NCBI GenBank assembly: GCA_023525975.1
Contig: CM042029.1
Location: 67,613,429-67,677,428, forward strand
Source of the DNA: Smallanthus sonchifolius
Lineage: Eukaryota; Streptophyta; Magnoliopsida; Asterales; Asteraceae
Length of the DNA: 64,000 nt
Reading direction: 5' to 3'
Of this stretch, positions 33,749 through 47,499 are shown in pieces. A program made the position numbers and the translations under genes. Numbering within the stretch: the first letter of the stretch is position 1; each line of letters starts with the position of its first letter. The notes below the pieces were generated by a model. That model had not been told where the DNA came from and did not search any database. It saw nothing but the letters and a program-made list of their open reading frames with translations.

Positions 33749-35633
33749 ACTCGTACAGGGACGTCCGAAGGGTACTATCTCTAACCGCTGGTATGTAGAT
33801 AGTGGATGCTCCCGGCACATGACAGGAAACATGGCCTTGCTTCAAGATGTTAAACCATTCAGAGATGGCTATGTGGCCTTTGCCGGAGAAAAAGGTGGCA
33901 GTATCACGTGTCAAGGCGTGGTTTTGAACGGTTGTGTCAGCTTTGACAATGTCAACTTTTGCGAGCAGCTGAAGCATAACCTGTTGAGTGTCTCCCAAAT
34001 GTGCGACAAGGAGTACTCGGTGATGTTTGACAAGTCAGAATGCCTGATTCTCAAACCTGGTTTTGAAGTTCCTGAAGACTGGATTCTGATGAGAGCGCCA
34101 AGAACAAACGACACCTATCAGATCGATATGAGCGTGGCAACAACCACCTCATCAATTGCTACTTGTTTGCTTACCAAAGCTACAGAACTTGACTCTATCT
34201 TGTGGCACAGGAAACTCGGACATATTACTTGTCGTAAAATGAATCATTTGGTTCGAAACGGCTTAGTAACCGGTGTTCCTAAACTGAGATTTACCATTGC
34301 AGATGACTGTATGCCGTGTAAAAAGGGCAAACAGCAATGGAAGTCTCACAAGCCCAAGCTCCAAAACTCCATCGATACCCCTTTGGAGCTATTACACATG
34401 GATTTGTTTGGCCCCATAAGTATCAGGAGTATTGGAGGTAAGTCGTTCTGTCTGGTTGTAACTGATGATTTCTCACGTTTTTATTGGGTGCATTTTTTAG
34501 GTACAAAGGACGAGACTGCTGATATTCTTCAATACCTGATTCTGAACTTGGAATCCCTTTGCAAGCTGGAGGTTAGAAGAATAAGGAGTGACAACGGAAC
34601 TGAATTCAAGAATAACTTGATGGAGCTTTTCTATCTCAAGAAAGGGATCCGTCACGAATTTAGTGCCCCGTACACACCTCAGCAGAATGGAGTAGCAGAA
34701 CGGAAGAACAGAACACTGATCGAGACCGCAAGGACTATGCTGTCGGATGCAAAGCTTCCTGTCACTTTCTGGGCAGAAGCAGTTAATACAGCTTGTCACG
34801 TCTTGAACAGAGTTCTGGTTGTGAAGAGGCACAACAAGACTTGTTACAAGTTGATCAACAATCGACCTCCCAATCTTGACTACCTAGTTCCTTTTGGTAG
34901 TCCCTGTTCCTTGTTGCTACAATACAAAGACCGTCAGTCTAAGTTTCATGCAAAAGCTGTGGAAGGCATCTTCTTAGGATATGTTGCCAACTCGCCTTGC
35001 AAAAGAGTGTACAACATAGGAACTTGTACTGTCGAGGAATGGTTTGAAGTGGATTGTAGTAAACACAGCATTCCACCAGAACCAACTGGTCCAGATTGGG
35101 GTTTCGATTATGATGCGCTATTCAAATCTTTTAATCTTCTGGATTTGTCTGCTGATGATGCCGCAAATGTATATGAATTTTTAAATGGCGGCGATGACTC
35201 TACTTTCTCAACCCGTGCTACTGTACCAATTGTAACTCCTTCTTCCAATGCTGCATCTGCATCTGGAACTCATGACAGTGATAACACTGAAGATGTTCAT
35301 GTTGATGGAAATGACGCTCAAGCTAATCCCAACACTAGTGTAGGAAATGAAGCTCCAGCCGATCTAATTAACATTGAATCTTCTTCTTCTGGAACACAGG
35401 AAATGGGGGAGTTAAGCACAAATCTCGATTCAGAAATTCAGGAACCGATTGTACCAGAGATGAGAGTGCATAGGAATCATCCAATCGAAAACATTATTGG
35501 TGATCCTTATGTCGGTGTTCAGACTCGTCATCGAACCATCACTGAGAACACTAGCCTTTACTCAGAGATACTTGACACTGGTGTCATGGAAACATGTCTG
35601 CATGCTGCATTCGTGTCCCAGTTAGAGCCGAAG
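33749..35633 (+). pseudogene. pol: Copia-3 pol, 5' part (protease, integrase)
   Basis: Open in a different frame from gag. Protease WYVDSGCSRHMTG is near 33791. The integrase zinc region has LWHRKLGHITCRKM and C-x2-C near 34310. Integrase core: HMDLFGP, VVTDDFSRFYWVHF, RSDNGTEFKNN and TPQQNGVAERKNRT, then the variable linker. The frame is intact to 35633, where the Gypsy element entered within the linker before reverse transcriptase. The last codons of this open frame (to 35675) are Gypsy LTR. Confidence 0.95.
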
Positions 35634-35638
35634 AATGT

Positions 35639-38600
35639 TGTGACACCTGCAAAAATTCCAGAATCTAAAACATAGTTATTGGGCTAGGCCCAATAAAGCC
35701 CAATAGAAATTCAAGCCCATTTGAGGCCTAAACTATCCGAATATCAAACTAGTCACTTGGTTTCGTCTAATGACACGTTACAAAAATTCTAAGAATTTAA
35801 GAAAGAATAGATATACGTACGTGATTTAGTATTTTAAACGTCTAACGCGTCAGACACCAGGTATTATCGAATACCCGGCAAACAAATTAAGTAGGATAAC
35901 GAATTTTTAGTGTCAAGCATTAAAATTCATTTGGAAAGACTATTCAGATAAATATACGTGTAACGCGTTTATGCGAACGTTAAACCACGTCGAATACTCG
36001 TAAGACTAACGATGGCGGTACAGCTACTACCGATACGTATGATACGACGAATTTGATAAATTTTTATTTTAATATTATTACCGAAATAGTAATACTTATA
36101 ATGGAGTGCAGGATATCCAATCGACCGAACACGTAAATACGCGGTACAAGCGCGCACCGGACTGGACGAGAGCCAGAGCCAGATTCTCGTAGATGAAATG
36201 TTTAAATAATACTAACTATTGATTATTATTAATATTATGCATAGTACACATTTTTTTTAAAAGCAAATCTTACAAAGCGTGATGTTTTAAGTTGCGTGTT
36301 TTGATACGCGGTATCCATCTAGTCCCCCTACCCACTTAAAAACCCTAACTATATTAACATCTCATTCTCCTCTTCCCCTCATTTTGATTAAACCCTAATT
36401 CACACACACATATGGTGTAGAGAGAGGCTGAGAACAGGAGAAAGAGGGAGGAGGGCCGGCCACACTCCGGCGGCTCCTCCGGCGGCACCCCTCACCACTG
36501 ACACAGCCTGGTTCAGTCTTGAGGGCAACAGCAGCAAACAACGACCATTTTCATGACGAGTCTGTAGTGGCTCGGTAGTGACAAGGCGGCCCAGCCGCAT
36601 CCGATGGCAACGATGACCGATCCAGGTGGAAGGTGCGACGGTGACGACTTGGTAAACAGACTCGGGCGCTGATTAAATGGACTCAGACGAACCAGGGGGA
36701 GGGAATGGCGACATGTTTTTCCGGCTAATCCCCATCTTTCCAGCCGGCGCTCAAACTCCGAAAACCATGGTGACGGCGGAACGAGTGGTTACAAGTTCAG
36801 ATCTGTTCAGATCCAACATTCAAGGGCGTTTTTCCAGCTATAAACCTGATTTTCCGGCTACCACCACAGTGGAGGCTAGGGTTTCAAAACCCGGTTTTCC
36901 GGCAACCATAATTAGGGTTCCGACCAGAGACGTATTTCCGGTGAGTTTATTTCCTGTTAAACGTCATTTCTTCGGGTAGATCTCCCATTTTAGGAGTTGG
37001 TCTTGCATTTAAGATTCCGACAAGTTTACTGTTATAAGCAGATGTTTTGGTAGCCGGGTTTCACTCCCGTGTGTTCTTTTGGAATTTTGGACAGGTTATG
37101 GCAATGACGGGACATCACCCGGCTAGGTGGTACTTTTCGGGTCGTTTCCGACAGTCCCGGGTCTCGGTCAAACTCTGTCAACGAAAGTTAAACTGGTCAA
37201 ACTTGGTCAACGCAGGTCAACGGGTTCGTGTAAGCGAACCGGGTGAACGGGAAGGTAAAAATGCACACTAAACGTATTAGGTTTAATATTACAAAAGCTA
37301 AATGTGTGTGTACGGTTGAGTGCGTTGAGCCCTAAACGATTCTACAAAGAAATAAATAAATAAAAATATATATATAAAAATAAATATTCATGAAACGTCA
37401 AACATTAACGAGTACTATTATTGTGTTGTCGACAAATATATTCTTATTAAGCGAATAATAATAACTCGCACACGTAATCGATTAAACGAGAACTTTAATA
37501 TAACCAACGATTGGTCTGTAAAATAATAGATAATATATTGTCTTATACATAATCGTGTTATGGTTGATATGGTTGAGTTAGATTGGATAATAAGTACGTA
37601 TTGGATATATTCTTTAACGTGTTACAAATTTATACATATAAAACGTAGAAGTATAATGTATACAAATATACAACATGGAGAGTTTTGGGTGTGTGATACG
37701 TGTAATTGAAATCTCATATACACGAGACTTAAAATAAATATATTTTATATACATATGATAATAAGCGAGCATAATTATCATTCTATTTGTGTTGATAAAA
37801 CAAACAAATATATTGGTAAACCAGTAGATGCGAACATGTGAATATTCACTTTATTAGCAATAATGAGAACCAACTAAGAATGTCTATCAAATAGTCACAA
37901 CACTTTTGCGAATCGAAAGAGCTCAACGTAACACGTGATAACTCATCACGAGTTTAGACTTGCTTTGTAATATTAGGGTTAGTCTATAAAGCTCTTTATG
38001 TACCTACAGGACTCGTAGGACGTAAACACGTGACTATCATATTGTGTGGACATTGGTTCCCATTTCTATCGAAAAGACATTATTGTTCCTGACACATTAC
38101 AGGTGAGTTCACGACCCCCTTTTAACTTTTAAATGTTTTAGAAACATCGGGGGGAGAAACATACTTGCTTAACCCATTTTATACATTGGGGAACATCATT
38201 ACTTGATACATTTGAGAAAACCTGAAACATATTTGCTTACATGTTTGAAAACCTAGAACATATTTACAAACATTTTCATATGGTAACAAGAAAACAAGAC
38301 CCGACCTTTATGTTTGCATGAGTTAACACATATAGAGCGCTGGAAGTCCCCTGACCATCATATTTATAACCATTAGCTATAGATAGCCTGGGATTCTATG
38401 GATAGTACTATTGGGATTGACACCCCCGGTCATGGTTAGTCGCGCTAACCATGGGTCCCTCTGGCCAAATGACCGCATAGTGTTCAAACATTGCTCGTGA
38501 GGTACAAGCGAGGGGCAAAACACCTGTGTTATGGTTTGGTTACGCCTCATGTATGTACATATTATTTATATGCCTAGCTAGTTTACAAATGGGTCAACAT

Positions 38601-39174
38601 TACTTGTTTTGTTTACCATATACACCTGAAACCGCTACTCGTTTTGGTTAACATTCCTATCTGGGCATAAATTCATTAACATGTTTTCATGTGGGAAAAC
38701 TACTCATTTTATGACTATGAAGTCATCACATGTTTTCGTTGGGAAAACTACTTATTTTATAACTATGAAGTCATCACATGTTTTCGAGGAAAACACTTTT
38801 TATATTATGCCCATGTACACAATATCAATGTTTTCAAGGAAAACGACTTTACATTGCAACAGTTAAACATGTGAACTCACCAACCTTTGTGTTGACATTT
38901 TTTAAGTATGTTTTTCAGGAAACAAATAGCTATGGCACGGTTGGAATAGGTTAACTACTCGGATTAAAACCCTAGAAGCCGAAGAAGCATAATTGTCAAA
39001 CCTCAAGTAGGTTCTGACCTATATAGTTCTAGGTCAATGCGCTACTTCAATTTAGTATTTGTAATGGTGCTCAACACCTTAGATGTCTTTATTTTATCTT
39101 CCGCTGTTGTGTAATGTTACCGATCGTTGCGACCTTTATTTATTTATTAAATAAATAAATTTTGGGGTGTGACA
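35639..39174 (+). mobile_element. LARD 5' LTR, 3.5 kb
   Basis: Non-coding. Short open frames in it (36400-36600, 36677-36979 and copies in the other LTR) are not conserved as genes. 38690-38780 holds two tandem 43-bp units (around CATCACATGTTTTCG) where the other LTR has one, the main cause of the length difference. In the first 600 bp I counted about 2% differences. Confidence 0.93.
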
Positions 39175-42100
39175 GATTGGTATCAGAGCCAATGGTTTTA
39201 GCAAATTAGGTTTCCTTAGTGTCACCTAGGCTCTAACCAGACTCATTTAGGGACCAAGGTTTTACATCACATTAGGAACACCCAAAACCTGAATATAGAA
39301 ATTCCAACCGTTGCCAAACCACTTGAGTTGACTATTAGTGTATGTAGTTACACTAGAGTATCATTAGCTATACTAATACTAAATAAAATTACGTGGCATA
39401 CGTAACTAATATCTAATATGTACCAAAATGTGAAAATAATAAACACTTACAACGTGACCCCAACCGAGTATCACTGTTCGGGTTGCAAATCAAGAACGAT
39501 GGGTACTCAACACACTATAACCATGGAAAATCGAGTTACGAGCTGAGCTTAGGCGACGACAGTAGTATTCGCCAGTCATTGATCTTAGTATCATAGCAAA
39601 CTGAACCTGTACCTGAATCCGTAGCCGCACCACACTTGCAACTACCCTAACTATTGAGTCAACTTTCTGTTCCGACATATGTCGTCTTCATTTGGTGCGG
39701 TATGTATATACTCTCTTCCATGATTTGTTGGATTGGATAACTAAAAATTTCGCCATGATATATGGCAAACGGAACGGCCCAAGCAGAAGGGAACCCAAGG
39801 TGGATAAGCAGGACTAAACCGGGGAGAACTTTATGGGTCAGGAGACCCATAGACACATTTGGATCATGTGGATCCACACGTACATATAAACCTGGAGCAT
39901 GGTTTGCTCGAAACTTATTTGAGGATCTCTGCCCTTATATAGTGCCTGACTTCCACCACACATGTCTTGATAATAGAAGATATCAATTGTGTCACACTAC
40001 CGTTAAATCCATCGAGCAACAGCCATATTCGGCATATTCAGGATCATTAGTACACACTAATAGTAATCCGATAGAACATACACACTCTTGCGCGAGAGTG
40101 TAACACGATGACACGACCTAATGAACATTTAAGTTCCTTTTTTATCTGAGAGCTTGTGAGGAAACACTAGAGGGACCATGTGAAGTAAATTATCATTACG
40201 GGTGCACACGTAATCATAATTTACGGTGCATGAGAACTCTAGTGAGTCTCATTGTTCGAGCTAATATTCATGATTAATCCGCATTCCTTGTCTCAATTCC
40301 CAGTCACTCGATTAATGATCGAAATTTCCATAACCACAGGGTTGAGCCAAAAGGGCATCAGATGATGCGATGTGCTATCACAAGTGACGTGGAAATGCAC
40401 ATCATCTCCTTCATCTTTGAATTCAATGAATCCAAAACTCTTATCGAGACTTCACCTTGAAGAAATCTATTTTCGGTGATTTGACCTTGGTATTTGGACC
40501 GAATCTGGAAATTTCTTGTAAAGAACTATTTCATCTTTTGAGGTTCAGCCATAAGGTTTCTCTTTTCTATATCGTTACTTATCTAGTAACATAGGCGATT
40601 GATCTTCGGTCTAACATGAATCAGACTTTAACATTTCCGGTTTCTCTATTAGATCTTCATATAACATTCTTACAGTTTCGAAGGAACGAGAGAAACTCGA
40701 ATTTGATTTAATCAACCTTTTAGTGGATCTCGAGCAACGAAGATCTTCCCTCATTCATTTGTCCTTTGTAAAGCATATTCCCTTCGACATCAAAGACATT
40801 GGTAAACCTAGACATTCTTTCGATAACCAAATAAGCCATGTTTATGTTCAAGCAAATTCTTAGGAAACCTAAGTGTGAACCGTCGGCTGTTGTCAGACAA
40901 GTCTGAGGCTGACATACAAACTCTTAAACGTGCTTGGGAAAATACAAATCTCCGACACTTGACACTTATTACCTCAATTTTTTTTCATAAGCCCTTGTGC
41001 TAAGGATATAACCGATATTGGTGAAATACGATATGGTAAGTCATGATAATACCATTCGAAAACCAAGGAAGTTGCAGACATATTGTACCACCAGATGTTG
41101 GCAAACCCGGAATCGGTTTCAGGAGACATCACTGTTATGAGACATATTCCACGATATGACTTTTACCTCCTCATCTGGACTTTTCCAAACAAATCTAGAA
41201 TTTCTTAAGACTTATCTACCTCATAGACATAATAGCCAAGTCATGAACCCACAAATCATGACATTACAACCTAAATGTTAGACTACAGTAGAAGTGCAGT
41301 GCAAACAATGGCTAAAGGTCCATTCTCACTTTTCTTTGAGCCCCTTGAAGATTCATTTATCTTTAGTGTTTGTTGAGCCAAATCAACTAGACTAATTTCA
41401 AATACTTCGACGTACTTTTTCTTCATCTAAATTCATCTTCGTCTTTAGATGAACCATAGATATCTAGATGATTCAATGTCACAACGAGATCTTATTGTCT
41501 CAAAGTTTATTGTTCGACATCTATTTCGTTAAGAGTTCAATCAAAACCAAATCACGAATAACATACATGATAATGTTACCAGTAATGAGATTCGACAAAA
41601 CAAAGTCCAGTTTCAGGGGATCAAGTCTCCATAACAATTTAAATCCATATCAAAACTGTCTAATTCGCTACCTAGACAACTATTAATGGATTCTCTATAC
41701 CCTTACGATAAATTATATATGATGATATTATTTAATGGAAATCATTTGAATCAGCTTAACTTACATACTGATTTGATAGACGAAATGTCAATTGAAATAT
41801 TTTATTCTAGAAATATTGGATGCTTCAAGATATTAACTCGTTGCGCTGAATGGTCAATTACCTTATTATGAACCAACACATGGACATTTCGTTAAACCAT
41901 CCGACATATCCTTTCTGGACTTCTGATAATTTCCTTTTAGATTCGATCATGATGTGATTTTCATGAGAGAAAAATCAAGCATGAATACAATATATGTACC
42001 CTTATACTTTCATAAATCCATGTACGTGTATGCACTTTTGCTTTCCTTATCAAAGATGGTGATCATACAGTTACACTCTGATGAGAATAATCACATAATG

Positions 42101-42510
42101 GAATTCCTCGACATCTAATTTTAATGACTTACTCATTACATGAATGTAACCCTACTGTTAGTAATCCCTTTTGTTCATGGGATATTGGTGATGACTTTAT
42201 CACTTCAGGGTATAGCCAACGTCGTTCTCTTGCCGATATATTCAAAAAAAATTCCTAAATCTACTCATTCGATTTAAGGTATGCTAAACAGTAACGTTAT
42301 ACTGTTACGTGATAAGACGATATCTCAAATCCGTACACCTCCAATATCGTTAGTTGGTGAGATGTCCAACTTATCTTTGTATACCAACTACTATTTGGAA
42401 TGAGTCGACATTCTCCTAAGAATCCAAAAATGGATCAAGGATAAAAAAAAATCATAATCCATGTACTAATAACAAATTTCGAGGATGAAATTTCTTTAAG
42501 GAGAGGAGAA
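39175..42510 (+). other. LARD internal region, no coding capacity
   Basis: Primer site TGGTATCAGAGCC near 39179-39191, four bases after the LTR. The sequence from there to 42497 has stops in all frames; the longest frames (39762-40103, 41468-41686) show no retroelement motif. It ends with the polypurine tract AAGGAGAGGAGAA at 42498-42510. Confidence 0.85.
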
Positions 42511-45500
42511 TGTGACACCTGCAAAAATTCCAGAATCTAAAACATAGTTATTGGGCTAGGCCCAATAAGGCCCAATAGAAATTCAAGCCCATTTGAGGCC
42601 TAAACTATCCGAATATCAAACTAGTCACTTGGTTTCGTCTAATGACACGTTACAAAAATTATAAGAATTTAAGAAAGAATAGATATACGTACGTGATTTA
42701 GTATTTTAAACGTCTAACGCGTCAGACACCAGGTATTATCGAATACTCGGCAAACAAATTAAGTAGGATAACGAATTTTTAGTGTCAAGCATTAAAATTC
42801 ATTTGGAAAGACTATTCGGATAAATATACGTGTAACTCGTTTATGCGAACGTTAAACCACGTCGAATACTCGTAAGACTAACGATGGCGGTACAGCTACT
42901 ACCGATACGTATGATACGACGAATTTGATAAATTTTTATTTTAATATTATTACTGAAATAATAATACTTATAATGGAGTGCAGGACGTTCAATCGACCGA
43001 ACACGTAAATACGCGGTACAAGCGCGCACCGGACTGGACGAGAGTCAGAGCCAGATTCTCGTAGATGAAATGTTTAAATAATACTAACTATTGATTATTA
43101 TTAATATTATGCATAGTACACATTTTTTTTAAAAGCAAATCTTACAAAGCGTGATGTTTTAAGTTGCGTGTTTTAATACTCGGTATCCATCTAGTCCCCC
43201 TACCCACTTAAAAACCCTAACTATATTAACATCTCATTCTCCTCTTCCCCTCATTTTGATTAAACCCTAATTCACACACACATATGGTGTAGAGAGAGGC
43301 TGAGAACAGGAGAAAGAGGGAGGAGGGCCGGCCACACTCCGGCGGCTCCTCCGGCGGCACCCCTCACCACTGACACAGCCTGGTTCAGTCTTGAGGGCAA
43401 CAGCAGCAAAAAACGACCAGTTTCACGAAGAGTCTGTAGTGGCTCGGTAGTGACAAGGCGGCCCAGCCGCATCCGATGGCAACGATGACCGATCCAGGTG
43501 GAAGGTGCGACGGTGACGACCTGGTAAACAAACTCGGGCGCTGTTTAAATGGACTCAGACGAACCAGGGGGAGGGAATGGCGACACTTTTTTCCGGCCAA
43601 TCCCCCGTCTTTCCAGCAGGCGCTCAAACTCTGAAAACCATGGTGACGACGGAACGAGTGGTTACAAGTTCAGATCTGTTCAGATCCGACATTCAAGGGC
43701 GTTTTTCCAGCTATAAACCCGATTTTCCGGCTACCACCACAGTGGCTGCTAGGGTTTCAAAACCCGTTTTTCCGGCAACCATAATTAGGGTTCCGACCAG
43801 AGACGTATTTCCGGTGAGTTTATTTCCTGTTAAACGTCATTTCTTCGGGTAGATCTCCCATTTTAGGAGTTGGTCTTGCATTTAAGATTTCGACAAGTTT
43901 ACTGGTTATAAGCAGATGTTTTGGTAGCCGGGTTTCACTCCCGTGTGTTCTTTTGGAATTTTGGACAGGTTATGGCAATGACGGGACATCACCCGGCTAG
44001 GTGGTACTTTTCGGGTCGTTTCCGACAGTCCCGGGTCTCGGTCAAACTCAGACAACGAAAGTCAAACTGATCAAACTTGGTCAACGCAGGTCAACGGGTT
44101 CGTGTAAGCGAACCGGGTGAATGGGAAGGTAAAAACGCACACTAAACGTATTAGGTTTAATATTACAAAAGCTAAACGTGTGTGTACGGTTGAGTGCGTT
44201 GAGCCCTAAACGATTCTACAAAGAAATAAATAAATAAAAATATATATATATAAATAAATATTCATGAAACGTCAAACATTAACGAGTACTATTATTGTGT
44301 TGTTGACAAATATATTCTTATTAATCGAATAATAATAACTCGCACACGTAATCGATTAAACGAGAACTTTAATATAACCAACGATTTGTCTGTAAAATAA
44401 TAGATAATATATTGTCTTATATATAATCGTGTTATGGTTGATATGGTTGAGTTAGATTGGATAATAAGTACGTATTGGATATATTCTTTAACGTGTTACG
44501 AATTTATACATATAAAACGTAGATGTATAATGTATACAAATATATATCTTGGAGAGTTTTGGGTGTGTGATACGTGTAATTGAAATCTCATATACACGAG
44601 ACTTAAAATAAATATATTTTATATACATATGATAATAAGCGAGCATAATTATCATTCTATTGGTGTTGATAAAACAAACAAATATATTGATAAACCAGTA
44701 GATGCGAACATGTGAATATTCAGTTTATTAGCAATAATGAGAACCAACTAAGAATGTCTATCAAATAGTCACAACACTTTTGCGAATCGAAAGAGCTCAA
44801 CGTAACACGTGATAACTCATCACGAGTTTAGACTTGCTTTGTAATATTAAGGTTAGTCTATAAAGCTCTTTATGTACCTACAGGACTCGTAGGACGTAAA
44901 CACGTGACTATCATATTGTGTGGACATTGGTTCCCATTTCTATCGAAAAGACATTATTGTTCCTGACACATTACAGGTCACGACCCCCTTTTAACTTTTA
45001 AATGTTTTAGAAACATCGGGGGGAGAAACATACTTGCTTAACCCATTTTATACATTGGGGAACATCATTACTTGATACATTTGAGAAAACCTGAAACATA
45101 TTTGCTTACACGTTTGAAAACCTAGAACATATTTACAAACATTTTCATATGGTAACAAGAAAACAAGACCCGACCTTTATGTTTGCATGAGTTAACACAT
45201 ATAGAGCGTTGGAAGTCCCCTGGCCATCATATTTATAACCATTAGCTATAGATAGCTTGGGATTCTATGGATAGTACTATTGGGATTGACACCCCCGGTC
45301 ATGGTTAGTCGCGCTAACCATGGGTCCCTCTGGCCAAATGACCGCATAGTGTTCAAACATTGCTCGTGAGGTACGAGCGAGGGGCAAAACACCTGTGTTA
45401 TGGTTTGGTTATGCCTCATGTATGTACATATTATTTGTATGCCTAGCTAGTTTACAAATTGGTCAACATTACTTGTTTTGTTTACCATATACACCTGAAA

Positions 45501-45995
45501 CCGCTACTCGTTTTAGTTAACATTCCTATCTGGGCATAAATTCATTAACATGTTTTCATGTGGGAAAACTACTCATTTTATGACTATGAAGTCATCACAT
45601 GTTTTCGAGGAAAACACTTTTTATATTATGCCCATGTACACAATATCAATGTTTTCAAGGAAAACGACTTTACATTGCAACAATTAAACATGTGAACTCA
45701 CCAACCTTTGTGTTGACATTTTTTAAGTATGTTTTTCAGGAAACAAATAGCTATGGCACGGTTGGAATAGGTTAACTACTCGGATTAAAACCCTAGAAGC
45801 CGAAGAAGCATAATTGTCAAACCTCAAGTAGGTTCTGACCTATATAGTTCTAGGTCAATGCACTACTTCAATTTAGTATTTGTAATGGTGCTCAACACCT
45901 TAGATGTCTTTATTTTATCTTCCGCTGTTGTGTAATGTTACCGATCGTTACGACCTTTATTTATTTATTAAATAAATAAATTTGGGGGTGTGACA
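42511..45995 (+). mobile_element. LARD 3' LTR
   Basis: Near-copy of 35639-39174 with one instead of two 43-bp units near 45560-45610 and scattered single-base changes. Confidence 0.93.
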
Positions 45996-46000
45996 AATGT

Positions 46001-47499
46001 GAAGGAGGCTCTCACTGACAACTGCTGGATTGAGGCGATGCAAGATGAATTGTCTCAATTCCAAAAGTTGCACGTGTGGGATTTGGTTGACTTGCCAAAA
46101 GGCTTTTAGCCAATTGGAACCAGATGGGTGTTCAAATGCAAGACGGATGATCGTCGTGTTGTTGTGAAGAACAAAGCAAGATTGGTTGTTTAGGGTTTTT
46201 ATCAGCAAGAGGGCTTGGATTATACGGAAGTATATGCCCCAGTTGCTAGAATTGAGGCCATTCGACTGTTCTTGGCTTATGCCACATATGTCGGCTTCAT
46301 GGTCTATCAACTTGATATGAAGAGTGCTTTCCTTTATGGTAAAGTTCATGAAGAGGTCTATGTCACTCAACCTCCCGGCTTTGAAGATCCGCATAATATC
46401 AATAAAGTGTATAAGCTCGACAAAGCACTTTATGGTCTTCATCAAGCACCGCGGGCATGGTATGAGACATTATCTAAGCATTTACTATCTAATGGTTTCG
46501 ACCGTGGACAGATTGACTCGACTCTCTTCATTAGGAAAGTAGGAGGTGACATTCTTCTAGTACAAGTATACGTCGACGACATTATCTTTGGATCTACCAA
46601 TGAAGGGATGTGTAGGGAATTCGAGCTGGTGATGAAGTCCAAGTTTGAAATGAGTAATATGGGTGAATTGTCGTTCTTCCTGGGTCTGCAAGTCAGTCAA
46701 AGAGAGGATGGCATTTATCTACATCAAACCAAGTATGTGCAGGAGATCTTGTCAAAATACAAGATGAATGATAGCATTACTTATGGCACACCTATCCCAG
46801 TCAATCATGGTCTGCACCCTGACAAAGATGGAAAGGATGTAGATAGCAGATTGTACCGTGGGATGATCGGATCACTTATGTATCTCACAGCTTCAAGACC
46901 CGACATAATGTTTGCTGTGTGCTTGTGCTCAAGGTTTCAGTCTCAACCGAAGGAGTCCCATATGATAGCTGTGAAGAGGATTTTCAGATACTTAAAAGGG
47001 AAACCCCGATTGGGTCTTTGGTACTCTAAGCAGCAGTCATTTGACTTCAAAGCCTACACTGATTCAGATTATGGCGGTTGTAACCTTGACAGAAAGTCAA
47101 CTTCTGGTGGATGTCAATTCTTAGGCCTGGAAGTGCAAGAAGCAGTCAACGGTTTCTGTCTCAACTTGTGAAGCAGAATACATTGCTGCGGCGAGCGGTT
47201 ATTCTCAGATATTGTGGATTCAGCAGCAATTGAGAGACTGCGGCTTAAACTTCACTGGAACTCCATTATTCATTGACAACAATGCCACCATGTCCATCAC
47301 AAATAACCCGGTGAAAAATTCCAAAACTAAACATATAGAAATTCGCCATCATTTCATCCATGATTGTGCTGAAAAGCATTTAATTGAACTTGTAAAAGTT
47401 CACACGGATGACAATCTTGCTGACCTTTTCACAAAGGCATTTGATCGATCCTGTTTTGAGCATCTTGTCAACTTAATAGGAATGTTCAATCCTGAGTGA
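46001..47499 (+). pseudogene. pol: Copia-3 pol, 3' part (RT, RNase H)
   Basis: Continues pol after the LARD. Reverse transcriptase has WIEAMQDELSQFQ, TRWVFKCK and KARLVV; TAG stops lie at 46107-46109 and 46189-46191. Then QLDMKSAFLYGKVHEEVYV and YVDD at 46569-46580, then IGSLMYLTASRPDIMF. RNase H has YTDSDYGGCNLDRKSTSGGCQFLG, loses the frame near 47125, and resumes as CEAEYIAAASGY to CFEHLVNLIGMF, TGA 47497-47499. Very close in pattern to Copia-2 pol. Confidence 0.95.

Larger units (their letters stand above)
35639..45995 (+). mobile_element. Gypsy large retrotransposon derivative (LARD-like), 10.4 kb
   Basis: TSD AATGT at 35634-35638 and 45996-46000, interrupting Copia-3 pol. LTRs are 3536 and 3485 bp, starting TGTGACACC and ending GTGTGACA. 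The 3.3 kb internal region has an iMet primer site and a polypurine tract but no gag or pol. The element end (TTTCGAGGATGAAATTTCTTTAAGGAGAGG) is the one usual in Tekay-type chromoviruses, so it was probably a non-autonomous relative moved in trans. Confidence 0.93.

Noticed and set aside
36677..36979. Frame in the LARD LTR with a counterpart at 43577-43852
   Set aside because: It lies inside a non-coding LTR and its start differs between copies; duplication is due to the LTR pair, not gene conservation.
38681..38874. Two overlapping frames of repetitive protein
   Set aside because: Product of the 43-bp tandem unit.
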